Positions 1-7,078 of a DNA stretch of 20,395 nt are shown here, piece after piece. The stretch comes from Firmicutes bacterium CAG:170. Its GTDB lineage: Bacteria; Bacillota; Clostridia; Oscillospirales; Oscillospiraceae. The notes below the pieces were generated by a model. That model searched no databases. It was not told the origin of the DNA and worked only from the letters and a program-made list of their open reading frames with translations. How positions within the stretch are numbered: the stretch's first letter is position 1; each line of letters opens with the position of its first letter. Both the position numbers and the translations under genes were made by a program. The stretch covers positions 1-20,395 of the forward strand of contig FR887066.1 in assembly GCA_000436735.1 (NCBI GenBank). Direction: 5' to 3'.

Positions 1-107
1 GCTCAGCGCAAAAATTCCTCGCTGCCGGTCACTTCGCCAGTTTTCAGATACACCCTACAGTCCATTCAGCCTACTATACCACCGGTTAGAAAGGTTTTCA
101 ATGGAAA

Positions 108-136
108 TTTACTTTTTCGCTGCGCTGTGATATGAT
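108..136 (+). promoter_or_regulatory. Promoter of the yfbR-like gene
   Basis: A -35 TTTACT (108-113) and a -10 TATGAT (131-136) are separated by 17 bp. The -10 is preceded by TG at 128-129, an extended -10. Transcription would start near 143, just before a perfect 7-bp stem with a GGAAA loop (147-165), so the mRNA would carry a hairpin at its 5' end. In the other direction the same hairpin is followed by a T-run, so it could also be a minus-strand terminator. Confidence 0.6.
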
Positions 137-179
137 GAAAAAAACACCGTCCGGGAAACGGACGGCTCTGGAGGTCATT

Positions 180-761
180 ATGCAGCATCGATTTTTCGCA
201 TTTATTTCCCGGATGCGCTTCATCGCCCGCTGGGGTCTGATGCGCAATTCCTATCAGGAGAATATTCAGGAGCACAGCCACATGGTCGCCGTGCTGGCCC
301 ATGGGCTGGCACTCATTCAGCGCGATATCCTGCACGATCCGAGCGCGCCCGATCCCGACCGCTGCGCGGCGGCGGCGCTTTTCCACGACGCATCCGAAAT
401 TCTGACCGGCGACCTGCCAACGCCGATCAAGTATTATAACCCGGAGATCCGCAACGCCTATAAGCAGGTCGAGGCCATCAGCTGCCGCAAGCTGCTGGCG
501 CTCCTGCCGGAGGAGCTGCGGCTCAGCTATGAGCCGCTTCTCATGGAGTCCGATCCGGACGCGGCGCTGCTCGTCAAGGCGGCGGACAAGCTTTCGGCGC
601 ACATCAAGTGTCTCGAGGAGCTGAAGGCCGGAAACGCCGAGTTCGAGGCCGCCGCGAAACAGACGCGCCTTGCGCTCGAGCAGATGCAGCTGCCGTGTCT
701 GGACTATTTTATGGAGCATTTTCTGGATAGCTTCCGGCTGACGCTGGATGAATTGGAATGA
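180..761 (+). CDS. yfbR: YfbR-type HD-domain 5'-deoxynucleotidase
   Basis: This 193-residue cytoplasmic HD-domain phosphohydrolase resembles YfbR, which removes the 5' phosphate from deoxyribonucleoside monophosphates in nucleotide salvage. The metal-binding pattern is visible: His at 32/34, the HD pair His69-Asp70, Glu73 and a late Asp136 in KAADKLSAH. The length matches the family (about 200 aa). I chose the ATG at 180 over an in-frame ATG at 132. The 180 start has GGAGG at 170-174, the protein then begins at the family-like MQHRFFAF, and the predicted transcript starts after 132. The gene is monocistronic with its own promoter and converges on the old 3' end of rlmD. Family assignment is strong; the exact substrate is inferred. 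Confidence 0.9.
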   Translation: MQHRFFAFISRMRFIARWGLMRNSYQENIQEHSHMVAVLAHGLALIQRDILHDPSAPDPDRCAAAALFHDASEILTGDLPTPIKYYNPEIRNAYKQVEAISCRKLLALLPEELRLSYEPLLMESDPDAALLVKAADKLSAHIKCLEELKAGNAEFEAAAKQTRLALEQMQLPCLDYFMEHFLDSFRLTLDELE

Positions 762-788
762 GGAGTGCCTCTGACCGTGCATTCGTAT

Positions 789-905
789 GCGCCGGAGGCG
801 CGGTGCAATTTGTAGCGCCGTCACTGCCGCTCCGCGGGCCATATCTTCTGTCTTGGCAGAAAAGAATGGGCCTGCGGAGCAAGACCCGCGCCATTCCGGC
901 GCAAA
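789..905. repeat. Long palindromic interspersed repeat, left copy
   Basis: The right arm (857-901) is almost the exact reverse complement of 20336-20379 at the other end of the window; it differs by one substitution and a 2-base insertion. The left arm starts with GCGCCGGAGGCGC (789-801) and ends in CTCCGCGGGCC, but is interrupted by unrelated bases. The unit is an imperfect palindrome of about 100 bp around a TCTTG loop flanked by TTCTG/CAGAA. It lies between the convergent yfbR and rlmD 3' ends, so it may act as a bidirectional terminator or be a non-autonomous interspersed repeat. No open frame is supported in it. Confidence 0.75.
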
Positions 906-917
906 AGAAACGTAAAC

Positions 918-2585
918 TCATTCTCTTGTTAAGAGAATGACTGTCTCGACTGTTGTTCCAGTTTCCAAGGAAAGTTCTTTCAGCTCTTTTCCGTTCACCG
1001 GAACAGGGAATGCAAACGTAATATTTCTGATCCAATTGCCGTCCTTCTGCTTTTCTGGGTACAGGTCAATGCGCTCAATGAATGCCTGCATGAACTCCTT
1101 CTGCTCTGCTTCCGTCGCTGAGCCATACACTTCATCGAATGCAAGCAGCAACTGATAAATATTGTCACCGGATATTTTCTCTTGCTGAATACCCTGAATT
1201 TGAGCCTTTACCTCGTCAATCTGCGTTTCAATTTCTTCCATGGTATCATACTGCTCGTCATACCGTCGTTGCAAGTCCAACATTTTGCGGTCAAAATGCT
1301 CATCGGTAATGTCCAGCGTATCCATCTGGCGTTCCAATCTTGTCTTAATGCCCAAGGTCTGGCGAAGCTGCCCCTGTAGCGCAGAGAGTTGCTTTTCCAA
1401 ATCCTTTGTATCAACAGCCGTCCCTATCTTCCTCTTTATTGCATCAGAAAACTGCGGATCATTGACCATTGCAGACACGATTGCAGCCACCATGCGGTTC
1501 ATTTCTGTCTGCTCGATATTCAGTCGAAAAGTGCATTTGTGTCCCGTAGCGCCAACCGTATTTTTGCAGTAGTAGTAATAGCGGGTTTTCTTGTCCTTGC
1601 TGTGCGCCTTTGCGATATTTCCATAGAGGCTTTTCCCGCAGCAGGGACATTTCAAGATACCGGACAGGATATGCGCGTGTGTGGGATCATGGATTTTCTC
1701 CCGCTTGAAAGCGTTGAGTTTTCGCTTTTCCTGTGCTAAGTTCCAGTCCTCCTCGGAAATGATTGCATCATGCTTGCCCTCGTAAATTGGAAATTCATCC
1801 TGCTCGACCACGTGCATTTCATTTCGTGAGCCGATCTTCTTTTCCGTTCTGCGTCTACCGTACGCAATTTTACCCATATAAACAGGATTGTCCAGAACAT
1901 CCTTGACAAAGTTAGATGAAAAGCCGGGAATCGTGCCGTTCTGCCGGATTTTCTTTGTATAGCCGTGATTATTCAGATAATTTGCAACGGCAACCAGCCC
2001 GTCATTGGTATGGATATAGCGGTCATAGATGATACGAATAATCTCCGCTTCATCTTCTGCAATCAACAGTTGGCCCTTCTCAAGCCGATAACCATAAGGA
2101 GCAAAGCCGCCGTTCCATTTTCCCTCACGTGCTTTCTGTTCACGCCCTGCCATTGTCTGCGTCCGAATATTTTCACGCTCAATTTCAGCTACAGCAGAAA
2201 GGACGGAAATCATCAGCTTGCCGGAATCCTTAGAACTGTCAATGCCGTCCTCCACGCAAATCAGATTGACACCAAAATCCTGCATAAGCTGTAAGGAGTT
2301 CAGCACATCGGCTGCATTGCGTCCAAAGCGAGAGAGCTTAAATACCAGAACATAGGATACATCATCTTTGCCATCCTGAATATCTGCCAGCATCCGTTGA
2401 AACTCCAACCGGCCTTGAATATTTTTACCGGAGAAGCCCTCGTCAGAATACTCACCGGCTATGGTCATATCTTCATACTCAGCATATTTCCGCAGTTTTT
2501 CCCGTTGTGCATCCAAACTGTAGCCATCTACTTGAATTGCCGTAGATACGCGCGTGTAGATATAACACTTAGTCCGCTTTTTCAT
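918..2585 (-). CDS. Large serine recombinase (integrase)
   Basis: This 555-residue protein should integrate and excise the element at rlmD. An N-terminal resolvase domain (about 5-150) has the catalytic Ser14 in YTRVSTAIQ and the Arg-rich KLSRFGRN motif (83-90). It is followed by a recombinase domain (about 160-300), a zinc ribbon with Cys313, Cys316, Cys340 and Cys351, and a long coiled coil (about 393-475), the order expected for large serine integrases. The start is the ATG at 2585, preceded by AAAGGAG and overlapping the upstream HTH gene by ATGA, which suggests translational coupling. The C-terminus is odd: the last seven residues (VILLTRE) and the stop come from host rlmD beyond the attachment core at 943-949, so the gene would have a different 3' end in the excised circle. 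Confidence 0.95.
   Translation of the reverse strand: MKKRTKCYIYTRVSTAIQVDGYSLDAQREKLRKYAEYEDMTIAGEYSDEGFSGKNIQGRLEFQRMLADIQDGKDDVSYVLVFKLSRFGRNAADVLNSLQLMQDFGVNLICVEDGIDSSKDSGKLMISVLSAVAEIERENIRTQTMAGREQKAREGKWNGGFAPYGYRLEKGQLLIAEDEAEIIRIIYDRYIHTNDGLVAVANYLNNHGYTKKIRQNGTIPGFSSNFVKDVLDNPVYMGKIAYGRRRTEKKIGSRNEMHVVEQDEFPIYEGKHDAIISEEDWNLAQEKRKLNAFKREKIHDPTHAHILSGILKCPCCGKSLYGNIAKAHSKDKKTRYYYYCKNTVGATGHKCTFRLNIEQTEMNRMVAAIVSAMVNDPQFSDAIKRKIGTAVDTKDLEKQLSALQGQLRQTLGIKTRLERQMDTLDITDEHFDRKMLDLQRRYDEQYDTMEEIETQIDEVKAQIQGIQQEKISGDNIYQLLLAFDEVYGSATEAEQKEFMQAFIERIDLYPEKQKDGNWIRNITFAFPVPVNGKELKELSLETGTTVETVILLTRE
943..949. other. Left attachment core (attL)
   Basis: GTCTCGA at 943-949 is repeated directly at 13611-13617, and the match widens to 9 of 10 as ACYGTCTCGA. 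On the minus strand both copies encode a V/I-E-T triplet in the same frame, in the recombinase here and in RlmD at the right end. This is a short core, as expected for a serine recombinase. The exact crossover dinucleotide cannot be fixed from this sequence. Confidence 0.8.
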
Positions 2586-2818
2586 GTCTGGAACTCCTTT
2601 CTCCGGTCACCGGTCACATTATTGTTTTCCGGGGTTTGAATCAATCCCTCGTTGCGGATATAATACTCTAAAAGGCGAAGTACATATGACGGGGCATGGC
2701 GATTGTCCAGTTCCCATTCCGTCACCGTCCGATAGGGAATATCAAAATATTTGCAGAAATCCTTACGGTTCATTCCAGTCATTTCCCGTAGCGCTTTGAC
2801 CTTAGTCTTACAATCCAT
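2583..2818 (-). CDS. Small HTH protein coupled to recombinase
   Basis: This 77-78-residue protein (stop codon at 2582-2584) has a helix-turn-helix-like N-terminal half: about residues 14-45, with RKDFCKYFDIPYRTVTEWE as the likely recognition unit. I chose the ATG at 2818 because GGAGAG lies 7 nt upstream; longer starts at 2833 and 2848 lack a Shine-Dalgarno. Its end overlaps the recombinase start, so the two are probably co-translated. By position and size it may regulate the integrase promoter or act as a recombination directionality factor. This is an inference, since I do not recognise a characterised homologue. Confidence 0.8.
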
Positions 2819-2844
2819 CGCAATTCTCTCCATAAACGCAAAAA

Positions 2845-2893
2845 ACACGTTGCGTAACCATTATAGCAGAGCTCCAATAGTTACGCAACGTGT
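2845..2893 (-). promoter_or_regulatory. Integrase operon promoter inside 14-bp inverted repeat
   Basis: A perfect 14-bp inverted repeat has arms ACACGTTGCGTAAC at 2845-2858 and its complement at 2880-2893, separated by 21 bp. On the minus strand a -10 TATAAT (2860-2865) and a -35 TTGCGT (2883-2888) sit 17 bp apart. The -35 lies inside one arm, and the other arm covers the start region. Two operators or one looped operator controlling the HTH-recombinase operon is the simplest reading. Confidence 0.7.
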
Positions 2894-2908
2894 AAATTAA
2901 AAATATTT

Positions 2909-3097
2909 TTAAGCAGCGTTCTCCAAAACACTGCTTTCACTCTTAACCGCTGGTTTCGATAAAGAAAGCGGGGCTTTTTCTCCCCGCTGCTCTAACACCT
3001 GACTGCCGTATTTCATCATCAATTTTGCCATGACATCCACACAACGGTCAAATGCTGCATTATCCTTTGCGTTTTCATAGATTTTGCTCAATCGCAT
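2909..3097 (-). CDS. Small conserved-looking protein downstream of relaxase
   Basis: This 62-residue acidic-basic protein of unknown function begins MRLSKIYENAKDN. It has a helical central part (FDRCVDVMAKLMMKYG) and a Ser/Lys-rich end. The start at 3097 is chosen because GGAAGGGAG lies just upstream; the relaxase stop (3075) overlaps it by 23 nt, a sign of coupled translation in the mobilization operon. The stop codon sits in a 16-bp AT palindrome (2897-2912). It could be a relaxosome accessory or a regulator, but nothing in the sequence decides this. Confidence 0.65.
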   Translation of the reverse strand: MRLSKIYENAKDNAAFDRCVDVMAKLMMKYGSQVLEQRGEKAPLSLSKPAVKSESSVLENAA

Positions 3098-4058
3098 TCT
3101 CCCTTCCTCTCGGTCCGTGCGTATATGCCGCCAGCACTTCCTGCGGAATACGATCCAGCACGGCGACGGCATCCTCGTAATCCCGGTGCAGTTTGGCATC
3201 GGCCAGCTTTTTCAAGGTACTTTCCTGCGTGGCTTTGTCCAGCGACTGCTCCAACTGCTCCGTTTTCTTTTTCAGCTTTTTGTTTTCGGCGGTTGTGGTG
3301 GTAAACGCTGCATTGTACTTTTTCAGCGTCGTGTGCATCTGCTCCACAGCCGGGATATACTTGTCCAAAAATGCACCGATTTCTGCTGCTTTTCCCTTGG
3401 CATTGAACGCATTGACACCTGCAAGCAATTCTTCCAGCTTGGCCTTCTGCTTGGTCAGGCGAGTCATCTCCTTGAACACCCTTGGCGGGATATGGTCGCG
3501 CCCGGTTTCGCTGGCGCTCTCACCGCGCTCCAGATCAGGATATTTTTTCACCATATGCTCCCAGAAACGATCCTGCCACTGCGTCAGTTTTTTCTTGTTT
3601 CCGACGATCTCTTTGGCACTGAGCCGTCCGTCCGCCGTCAACGGGACAAAAGAAAGGTGCATATGAGGCGTTTTCTCGTCCATATGCACCACGGCGGATA
3701 TGATGGTTCTCGGATTCTGGTGCTGCTGGATGAAGTCCAGCGCTTCCTGAAAATAAGCTTTGACTTCTGACTTTTTCTTACCCTTAAAAAACTCCGGGCT
3801 GGCCGTCACTAGCACCTCCACCACCCGCACACTGTCCGAGCGGGTGCGGCAGCCTGCTTCTGCAATCTGCTTTTCTGCCTCGGTACGATACTTGCGCTGC
3901 GGCGTAATCAGGTGAAAATTCAGGTGGCTGCGGGACGTGTCCACATCGGGATTACTGGCGTATTTCTCCTTGGTGCGCTCATTGTGCGCCTCAATATTGG
4001 AAATCTCCGGCCCTTTGTACTTGGCAAAGCGGAGAATGGCAAACTGCGGCTTACTCAT
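3075..4058 (-). CDS. MobV-family relaxase (Mob/Pre)
   Basis: This 327-residue conjugative relaxase would nick oriT and pilot the strand into the recipient. Motifs match MobV enzymes of the pMV158 MobM type: AHNERTKEKY with the presumed nucleophile His25, TSRSHLNFHL (41-50), and the metal-binding motif HMDEKTPHMHLSFVP with His125, Asp127, Glu128, His132 and His134. The C-terminal third is a Lys/Glu-rich coiled coil (about 190-290), likely for dimerization or membrane contact. The start ATG follows the upstream small gene directly (TAAATG), so translation is probably coupled. A matching oriT is found about 4.7 kb away at 8777-8815, not next to this gene. The family is firm; transfer activity is inferred. 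Confidence 0.93.
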   Translation of the reverse strand: MSKPQFAILRFAKYKGPEISNIEAHNERTKEKYASNPDVDTSRSHLNFHLITPQRKYRTEAEKQIAEAGCRTRSDSVRVVEVLVTASPEFFKGKKKSEVKAYFQEALDFIQQHQNPRTIISAVVHMDEKTPHMHLSFVPLTADGRLSAKEIVGNKKKLTQWQDRFWEHMVKKYPDLERGESASETGRDHIPPRVFKEMTRLTKQKAKLEELLAGVNAFNAKGKAAEIGAFLDKYIPAVEQMHTTLKKYNAAFTTTTAENKKLKKKTEQLEQSLDKATQESTLKKLADAKLHRDYEDAVAVLDRIPQEVLAAYTHGPRGRENAIEQNL

Positions 4059-4274
4059 TTATTTCTCCCTCCGTTTCTGCCATACGAGGTCATAGCCCAG
4101 CGCATCAGCCAGCTCCACGACTTCCTTGTAGCGGATGCTCTCCCTTTGCAGCTTGGCGGACAGATTGGAAACGCTGTCGCTCCAGCCGTATTCCTCGGCC
4201 AGCCGGTCAACGACCTCCTGCATCGTAAAACCGGCGCGAATGATCTGCGCCTTGATCTCATTGCGTACACTCAT
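4059..4274 (-). CDS. Small HTH-like accessory protein before relaxase
   Basis: This 71-residue protein begins MSVRNEIKAQIIRAGFTMQE. Its fold looks XRE-like: helix, TMQEVVDRLAEE, then SVSNLSAKLQRESIRYKEVVELADALGYD. The start at 4274 is supported by GGAGGGG 8 nt upstream; the longer in-frame start at 4340 lies within a predicted terminator and has no Shine-Dalgarno. It is first in the mobilization operon and abuts the relaxase start. By context it may bind oriT or the operon's own leader, which is inferred. Confidence 0.75.
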   Translation of the reverse strand: MSVRNEIKAQIIRAGFTMQEVVDRLAEEYGWSDSVSNLSAKLQRESIRYKEVVELADALGYDLVWQKRREK

Positions 4275-4302
4275 ATTCAGATCCCCTCCAAAACTCAGAT
4301 AA

Positions 4303-4346
4303 TAAAAAAGCGAAGCCGGTTCGTTCTCCGGCGCATCCACTTCGCT
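4303..4346 (-). terminator. Terminator between primase and mobilization operons
   Basis: On the minus strand, AGCGAAG and CCGG pair with CCGG and CTTCGCT around an 8-nt loop, followed by a run of six Ts (4304-4309). One arm carries an 8-nt bulge (4332-4339), so the stem is imperfect. It lies upstream of the first mobilization gene and would end transcripts arriving from the helicase/primase genes. Confidence 0.6.
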
Positions 4347-4374
4347 GTATCGCGAAAAAATCTGTTGCTGTCAA
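4346..4374 (-). promoter_or_regulatory. Candidate mobilization operon promoter
   Basis: On the minus strand, TTGACA (4369-4374) is followed 17 bp later by GATACA (4346-4351). The -35 is perfect; the -10 is weak. The -10 touches the upstream arm of the terminator at 4303-4346, so RNA starting here (about 4339) would lack that arm and escape termination. Confidence 0.5.
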
Positions 4375-4672
4375 ATCCGCTCAGAATTGCCGTTATGAAG
4401 TCCTGTTCGCAAGTGACACCTACTGACTTTTCTGTTCCATGTGACTTGGCTTGAAACCGTGTGATTCCACACGTTTCAGCGCACTGGCTTTTCTGTTCCG
4501 AGAAACGCGATTCCGTGAAACTATTTCTGCCGTCGGTCAAAAACTTTGCGGATTTCACTTACCTTGATTTTCCCCCAAAAAATATAGGCTCTGCCGGTCA
4601 GCATTCTTCCTATATAGCGGCATTTGGGGCAAAACGCTGCGTACATACGTACACAGCACAGTCGCAGAAAAA
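4369..4672. other. Repeat-rich non-coding region, possible replication origin
   Basis: About 300 bp without a supported gene hold ordered repeats. A 17-bp direct repeat ACTGRCTTTTCTGTTCC occurs at 4422-4438 and 4483-4499. Each copy is followed by a GAAAC...GATTCC block (4453-4468 and 4502-4514). A hairpin GAAACCGTGTG/CACACGTTTC spans 4453-4477. A nested inverted repeat pairs CCCCAAA and TATAGG (4573-4588) with CCTATA and TTTGGGG (4609-4629). Its place directly after a primase/helicase pair suggests a double- or single-strand replication origin. The MobV oriT itself lies elsewhere (8777-8815). Confidence 0.45.
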
Positions 4673-6046
4673 TCATCGCCAGTCCTCCGGTACGTACGTA
4701 TGCTCCGAAATGTCGGAAAACCCATTTATATTGGGTCTGGCAACCGCTTCGATACCGAAGAAGCCCCATACCCGCCGACCGGCGGCATTCGTGATCTTGT
4801 TGCAGTATTCCAGATTATATTTGCTCTGGTTAGCAATCACGCTGTCGCTGAAGCTGCGACGTTTCAGCGGCGTCAGGTTGTTTTCCTCGCACCACATCCG
4901 ATAAATCTCGTACAAATCCTTGGAGCTGATGGTGCTGTCCGCTTTCAGCCGGATATAGCCCTCCGATTCCAGAAAATCAAAGACATTGTTGTTATCCCGC
5001 TTGACCGCCTCCCGGTTATCCCGTGTGCGTTGGCTTTCTGTGAATTTGAAGTTGTTGGAAACAAGCCGCTGCAAGCCCTCAAACGCCCACAGGAAAATGC
5101 CCTCAGCCTCTGCTTTTATTTTTTCGGCAAGGTCAGGATCGTCTACCCGTCCGGCAGGCTTTTCCTTGGTGGTCAGCACAAGCTGTCTGCGGTAAAAGCC
5201 GTCGCTCCGGTCATAGAGCGCTTGCAGATCGCCGTTGGAGAATGCCAACAGACGAGCAAACATCCAGCCCTGATAGCTCTGCTTGCCTTTGCGTTCCAGA
5301 TCCATCTTGCCTTGGGCGGTCACGATGGATTTGACATAGTTGGTCTGCCGCAGTGCTTCCATCCGCATATCGTCATCCACGCACAGCAGAATGTGTTCCA
5401 GATCCGCGCGGGCAAACCGATTTTCGGAAATCTTCCCGATACTGCCGTCCTTCATGCTGCTGCCGAGCAGCGCACCCAGCACTGCGCCGATTTGCGACTT
5501 GCCCTCGCCGCCGTTGCCCTTAATCACCATCATGCGCTGTCCCTTGTTGGAGGGAATCAGGCAGTAACCGATGAACTCCTGCAAGGTGGGGATGTCCTCC
5601 GCATACAAAAGCCCGTCCAGAAAGGAGAGCCAGAGGGCAGGCGCCAGGGCATCCGGACGGTACGCCACTGGCAGTCTGCTGCGTACAATGTCCGGTCTGC
5701 CCTCGGTAAAGCTGCCGTCCAGCTTCAACGTGCCGTTTGCCAGATGAATTCGATCTGCTTCCGGCGCAAAGTCCTCTACATGAGCCGCCAGCTTCATTAC
5801 TTCCAGAATGTTGGTGATTTTGCGGGGGATGTTGTTCACGGCGCAGCATTTCAGCTCCTCGTAGATTTCACCCCGAAGCGGCAGATCGTCGGTCACCCTG
5901 CCGTCCGGCGTAAAAAATGCACCGTTGGCAAAGATGATTTTCCGGCTGCTCAGAAACTCATCGCAAAACAGTGCCTCATTGATATTGGTGCCGTCAAACC
6001 AGACAGGGGCATTCATGTCAACCGATTTCCGTTTCGTCACGGGCAT
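4673..6046 (-). CDS. SF3-type helicase/primase-associated ATPase
   Basis: This 457-residue protein of the phage/plasmid D5-like or P4-like group would unwind DNA during replication of the excised element. The C-terminal half is an SF3 helicase core: Walker A GNGGEGKS (177-184), Walker B ILLCVDDD (219-226) and the motif C asparagine in LLAFSNG (Asn271). The last part (about 360-440) resembles the winged-helix region that often follows. The N-terminal region (1-130) has no motif I recognise. The gene overlaps the CHC2 primase gene by 29 nt. AAAGGAGG lies close to the ATG at 6046 (3 nt), while a GTG at 6040 has better spacing, so the start is uncertain by two codons. Together with the CHC2 protein it makes a split primase-helicase. 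Confidence 0.88.
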   Translation of the reverse strand: MPVTKRKSVDMNAPVWFDGTNINEALFCDEFLSSRKIIFANGAFFTPDGRVTDDLPLRGEIYEELKCCAVNNIPRKITNILEVMKLAAHVEDFAPEADRIHLANGTLKLDGSFTEGRPDIVRSRLPVAYRPDALAPALWLSFLDGLLYAEDIPTLQEFIGYCLIPSNKGQRMMVIKGNGGEGKSQIGAVLGALLGSSMKDGSIGKISENRFARADLEHILLCVDDDMRMEALRQTNYVKSIVTAQGKMDLERKGKQSYQGWMFARLLAFSNGDLQALYDRSDGFYRRQLVLTTKEKPAGRVDDPDLAEKIKAEAEGIFLWAFEGLQRLVSNNFKFTESQRTRDNREAVKRDNNNVFDFLESEGYIRLKADSTISSKDLYEIYRMWCEENNLTPLKRRSFSDSVIANQSKYNLEYCNKITNAAGRRVWGFFGIEAVARPNINGFSDISEHTYVPEDWR

Positions 6047-6638
6047 CCACCTCCTTTGCCGTCCGTTTCAGGCGTTCTTCCAGCCGATCAATCATGCCGT
6101 CCTTTTGGAGCATATCCACGGTTTTTACACGAACCTCCAACGCACCGAAGGTCAGAATATCTACCAGATTCTCGATATAATCAAGCATCTGGCAGGCTTC
6201 CACAAAACGGTCGTCAATGGTATCCTCCGGCGTTTCGGGCGCGTACTGCACCTTCCAATTTTCCAAAAGGTGCAGATAATCGCACAATACCCGCTGACAA
6301 TGCAGTTCCTCTTTCTGGAACGCCTTTGCCAGCGGGTATTGCGGCTTCCGCAGCGCTGCCGCTGCCGGGGGCTTGTCCGGGTCAATCCCAAAGTCATACG
6401 CCAGCTTTTGAGCCGCCTCGTACTTACTCAGGTTGAACAGCCTTGCCACAAGGTCGATCACGTCACCAGTTGCCCCGCAACCGAAGCAGTAAAAGTAATC
6501 CTCATTCAACTTCATACTGGGCGTGTGGTCATTGTGGAAGGGGCAGCAGGCCATATTGCCGCGCCCGACCTTCAAACCGTAGTGTTCGGCAGCTTGTCTC
6601 ACTGTGACCACCGCCTTGACGTTTTCAAAAAGATTCAT
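6018..6638 (-). CDS. CHC2 zinc-finger primase-like protein
   Basis: This 206-residue protein has an N-terminal CHC2 zinc finger as in DnaG primases: Cys32-x2-His35 and Cys51-x2-Cys54 in CCPFHNDHTPS...YCFGCGATGD, followed by the typical DVIDLVARLF helix. No TOPRIM catalytic domain follows. The rest (about 90-206) is mainly helical, so on its own it probably recognises template and works with the overlapping helicase. The ATG at 6638 has GGAGG 7 nt upstream; the 14 extra upstream codons have no Shine-Dalgarno. It is the first gene of the leftward replication operon. An inverted repeat TGACAA/TTGTCA (6661-6679) in its leader is a possible operator. Confidence 0.88.
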   Translation of the reverse strand: MNLFENVKAVVTVRQAAEHYGLKVGRGNMACCPFHNDHTPSMKLNEDYFYCFGCGATGDVIDLVARLFNLSKYEAAQKLAYDFGIDPDKPPAAAALRKPQYPLAKAFQKEELHCQRVLCDYLHLLENWKVQYAPETPEDTIDDRFVEACQMLDYIENLVDILTFGALEVRVKTVDMLQKDGMIDRLEERLKRTAKEVDARDETEIG

Positions 6639-6730
6639 ACAAATACCTCCGTAATTTTTTTGACAATTTCCTCTTGTCACCTGAATATACGGAGAAAAAC
6701 GGGTTGAGCCGGAAAATCCGGCATTTCCGC

Positions 6731-6786
6731 AAAAAAAGAAAAAGCCGCCCTGAATTTTTGCAAAAATGCAAAAATCACAGGACGGC
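6731..6786 (-). terminator. Strong hairpin terminator in primase leader
   Basis: Arms at 6744-6761 and 6768-6786 pair over about 17 bp with one G-T and one small bulge (GCCGYCCTG...ATTTTTGC). On the minus strand they are followed by a long T-rich run (6731-6743). It faces the primase gene, not the rightward operon. It would block leftward readthrough from the cargo side, or act as an attenuator if a leftward promoter lies beyond 6786. Confidence 0.7.
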
Positions 6787-6806
6787 GAATGTTCACAAGA
6801 TATGCC

Positions 6807-6835
6807 TTGATATTATTCCACTTATTGAATATAAT
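6807..6835 (+). promoter_or_regulatory. Promoter of the regulatory operon
   Basis: TTGATA (6807-6812) and a perfect TATAAT (6830-6835) are separated by 17 bp, about 34 bp before the first gene start. It drives the HTH, XRE and sigma-like genes, which are tightly packed on the plus strand and divergent from the primase operon. Confidence 0.8.
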
Positions 6836-6868
6836 AAAGTTAGTTTTGGGGAAAGAGGGCGAATGCGC

Positions 6869-7075
6869 ATGAAATACCTGTCAACCTTTGAAGCAGCAGA
6901 GAAATGGGGCATCTCCCATCGGCGCGTGAACGTTCTCTGTAATGAGGGGCGCATCACCGGCGCACAGCGGGCGGGAAGCCGCTGGATTATCCCGGCGGAT
7001 GCAGAAAAGCCTGCCGATGCCAGAATCCGAAGCGGAAAATATATCAAAAAGCCGACAGAGGAAAGGGGGACATAA
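6869..7075 (+). CDS. Excisionase-like helix-turn-helix protein
   Basis: This 68-residue protein is of the MerR/excisionase fold type: MKYLSTFEAAEKWGISHRRV is a DNA-binding helix pair, and a beta wing follows in RITGAQRAGSRWIIPADAEKP. A Lys-rich tail ends it. Such small proteins bind DNA as excisionases or as regulators of element genes. Two starts are possible (6863 and 6869); GAGGG at 6855-6859 is 9 nt from 6869 and only 3 nt from 6863, so I chose 6869. It is first in an operon with the XRE and sigma-like genes. Whether it is the directionality factor for the recombinase 4 kb away is not shown. Confidence 0.82.
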   Translation: MKYLSTFEAAEKWGISHRRVNVLCNEGRITGAQRAGSRWIIPADAEKPADARIRSGKYIKKPTEERGT

Positions 7076-7078
7076 CCA

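Noticed and set aside
3..65. A 20-codon open frame on the minus strand at the window edge
   Set aside because: It starts directly after an in-frame stop, has no ribosome binding site, and is too short to support without neighbouring sequence.
66..842. A 258-codon minus-strand frame opposite yfbR
   Set aside because: It is antisense to a clear HD-domain gene, has no motif or start signal, and arises from the GC-rich codon pattern.
4369..4672. First considered as the oriT because it lies in the mobilization region
   Set aside because: A much better match to the MobV nick sequence is at 8777-8815, so this region is kept only as a possible replication origin.
4700..6436. A 578-codon plus-strand frame across the helicase and primase genes
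   Set aside because: It is a shadow; the minus strand carries Walker and zinc-finger motifs, and this frame has no recognisable domain.
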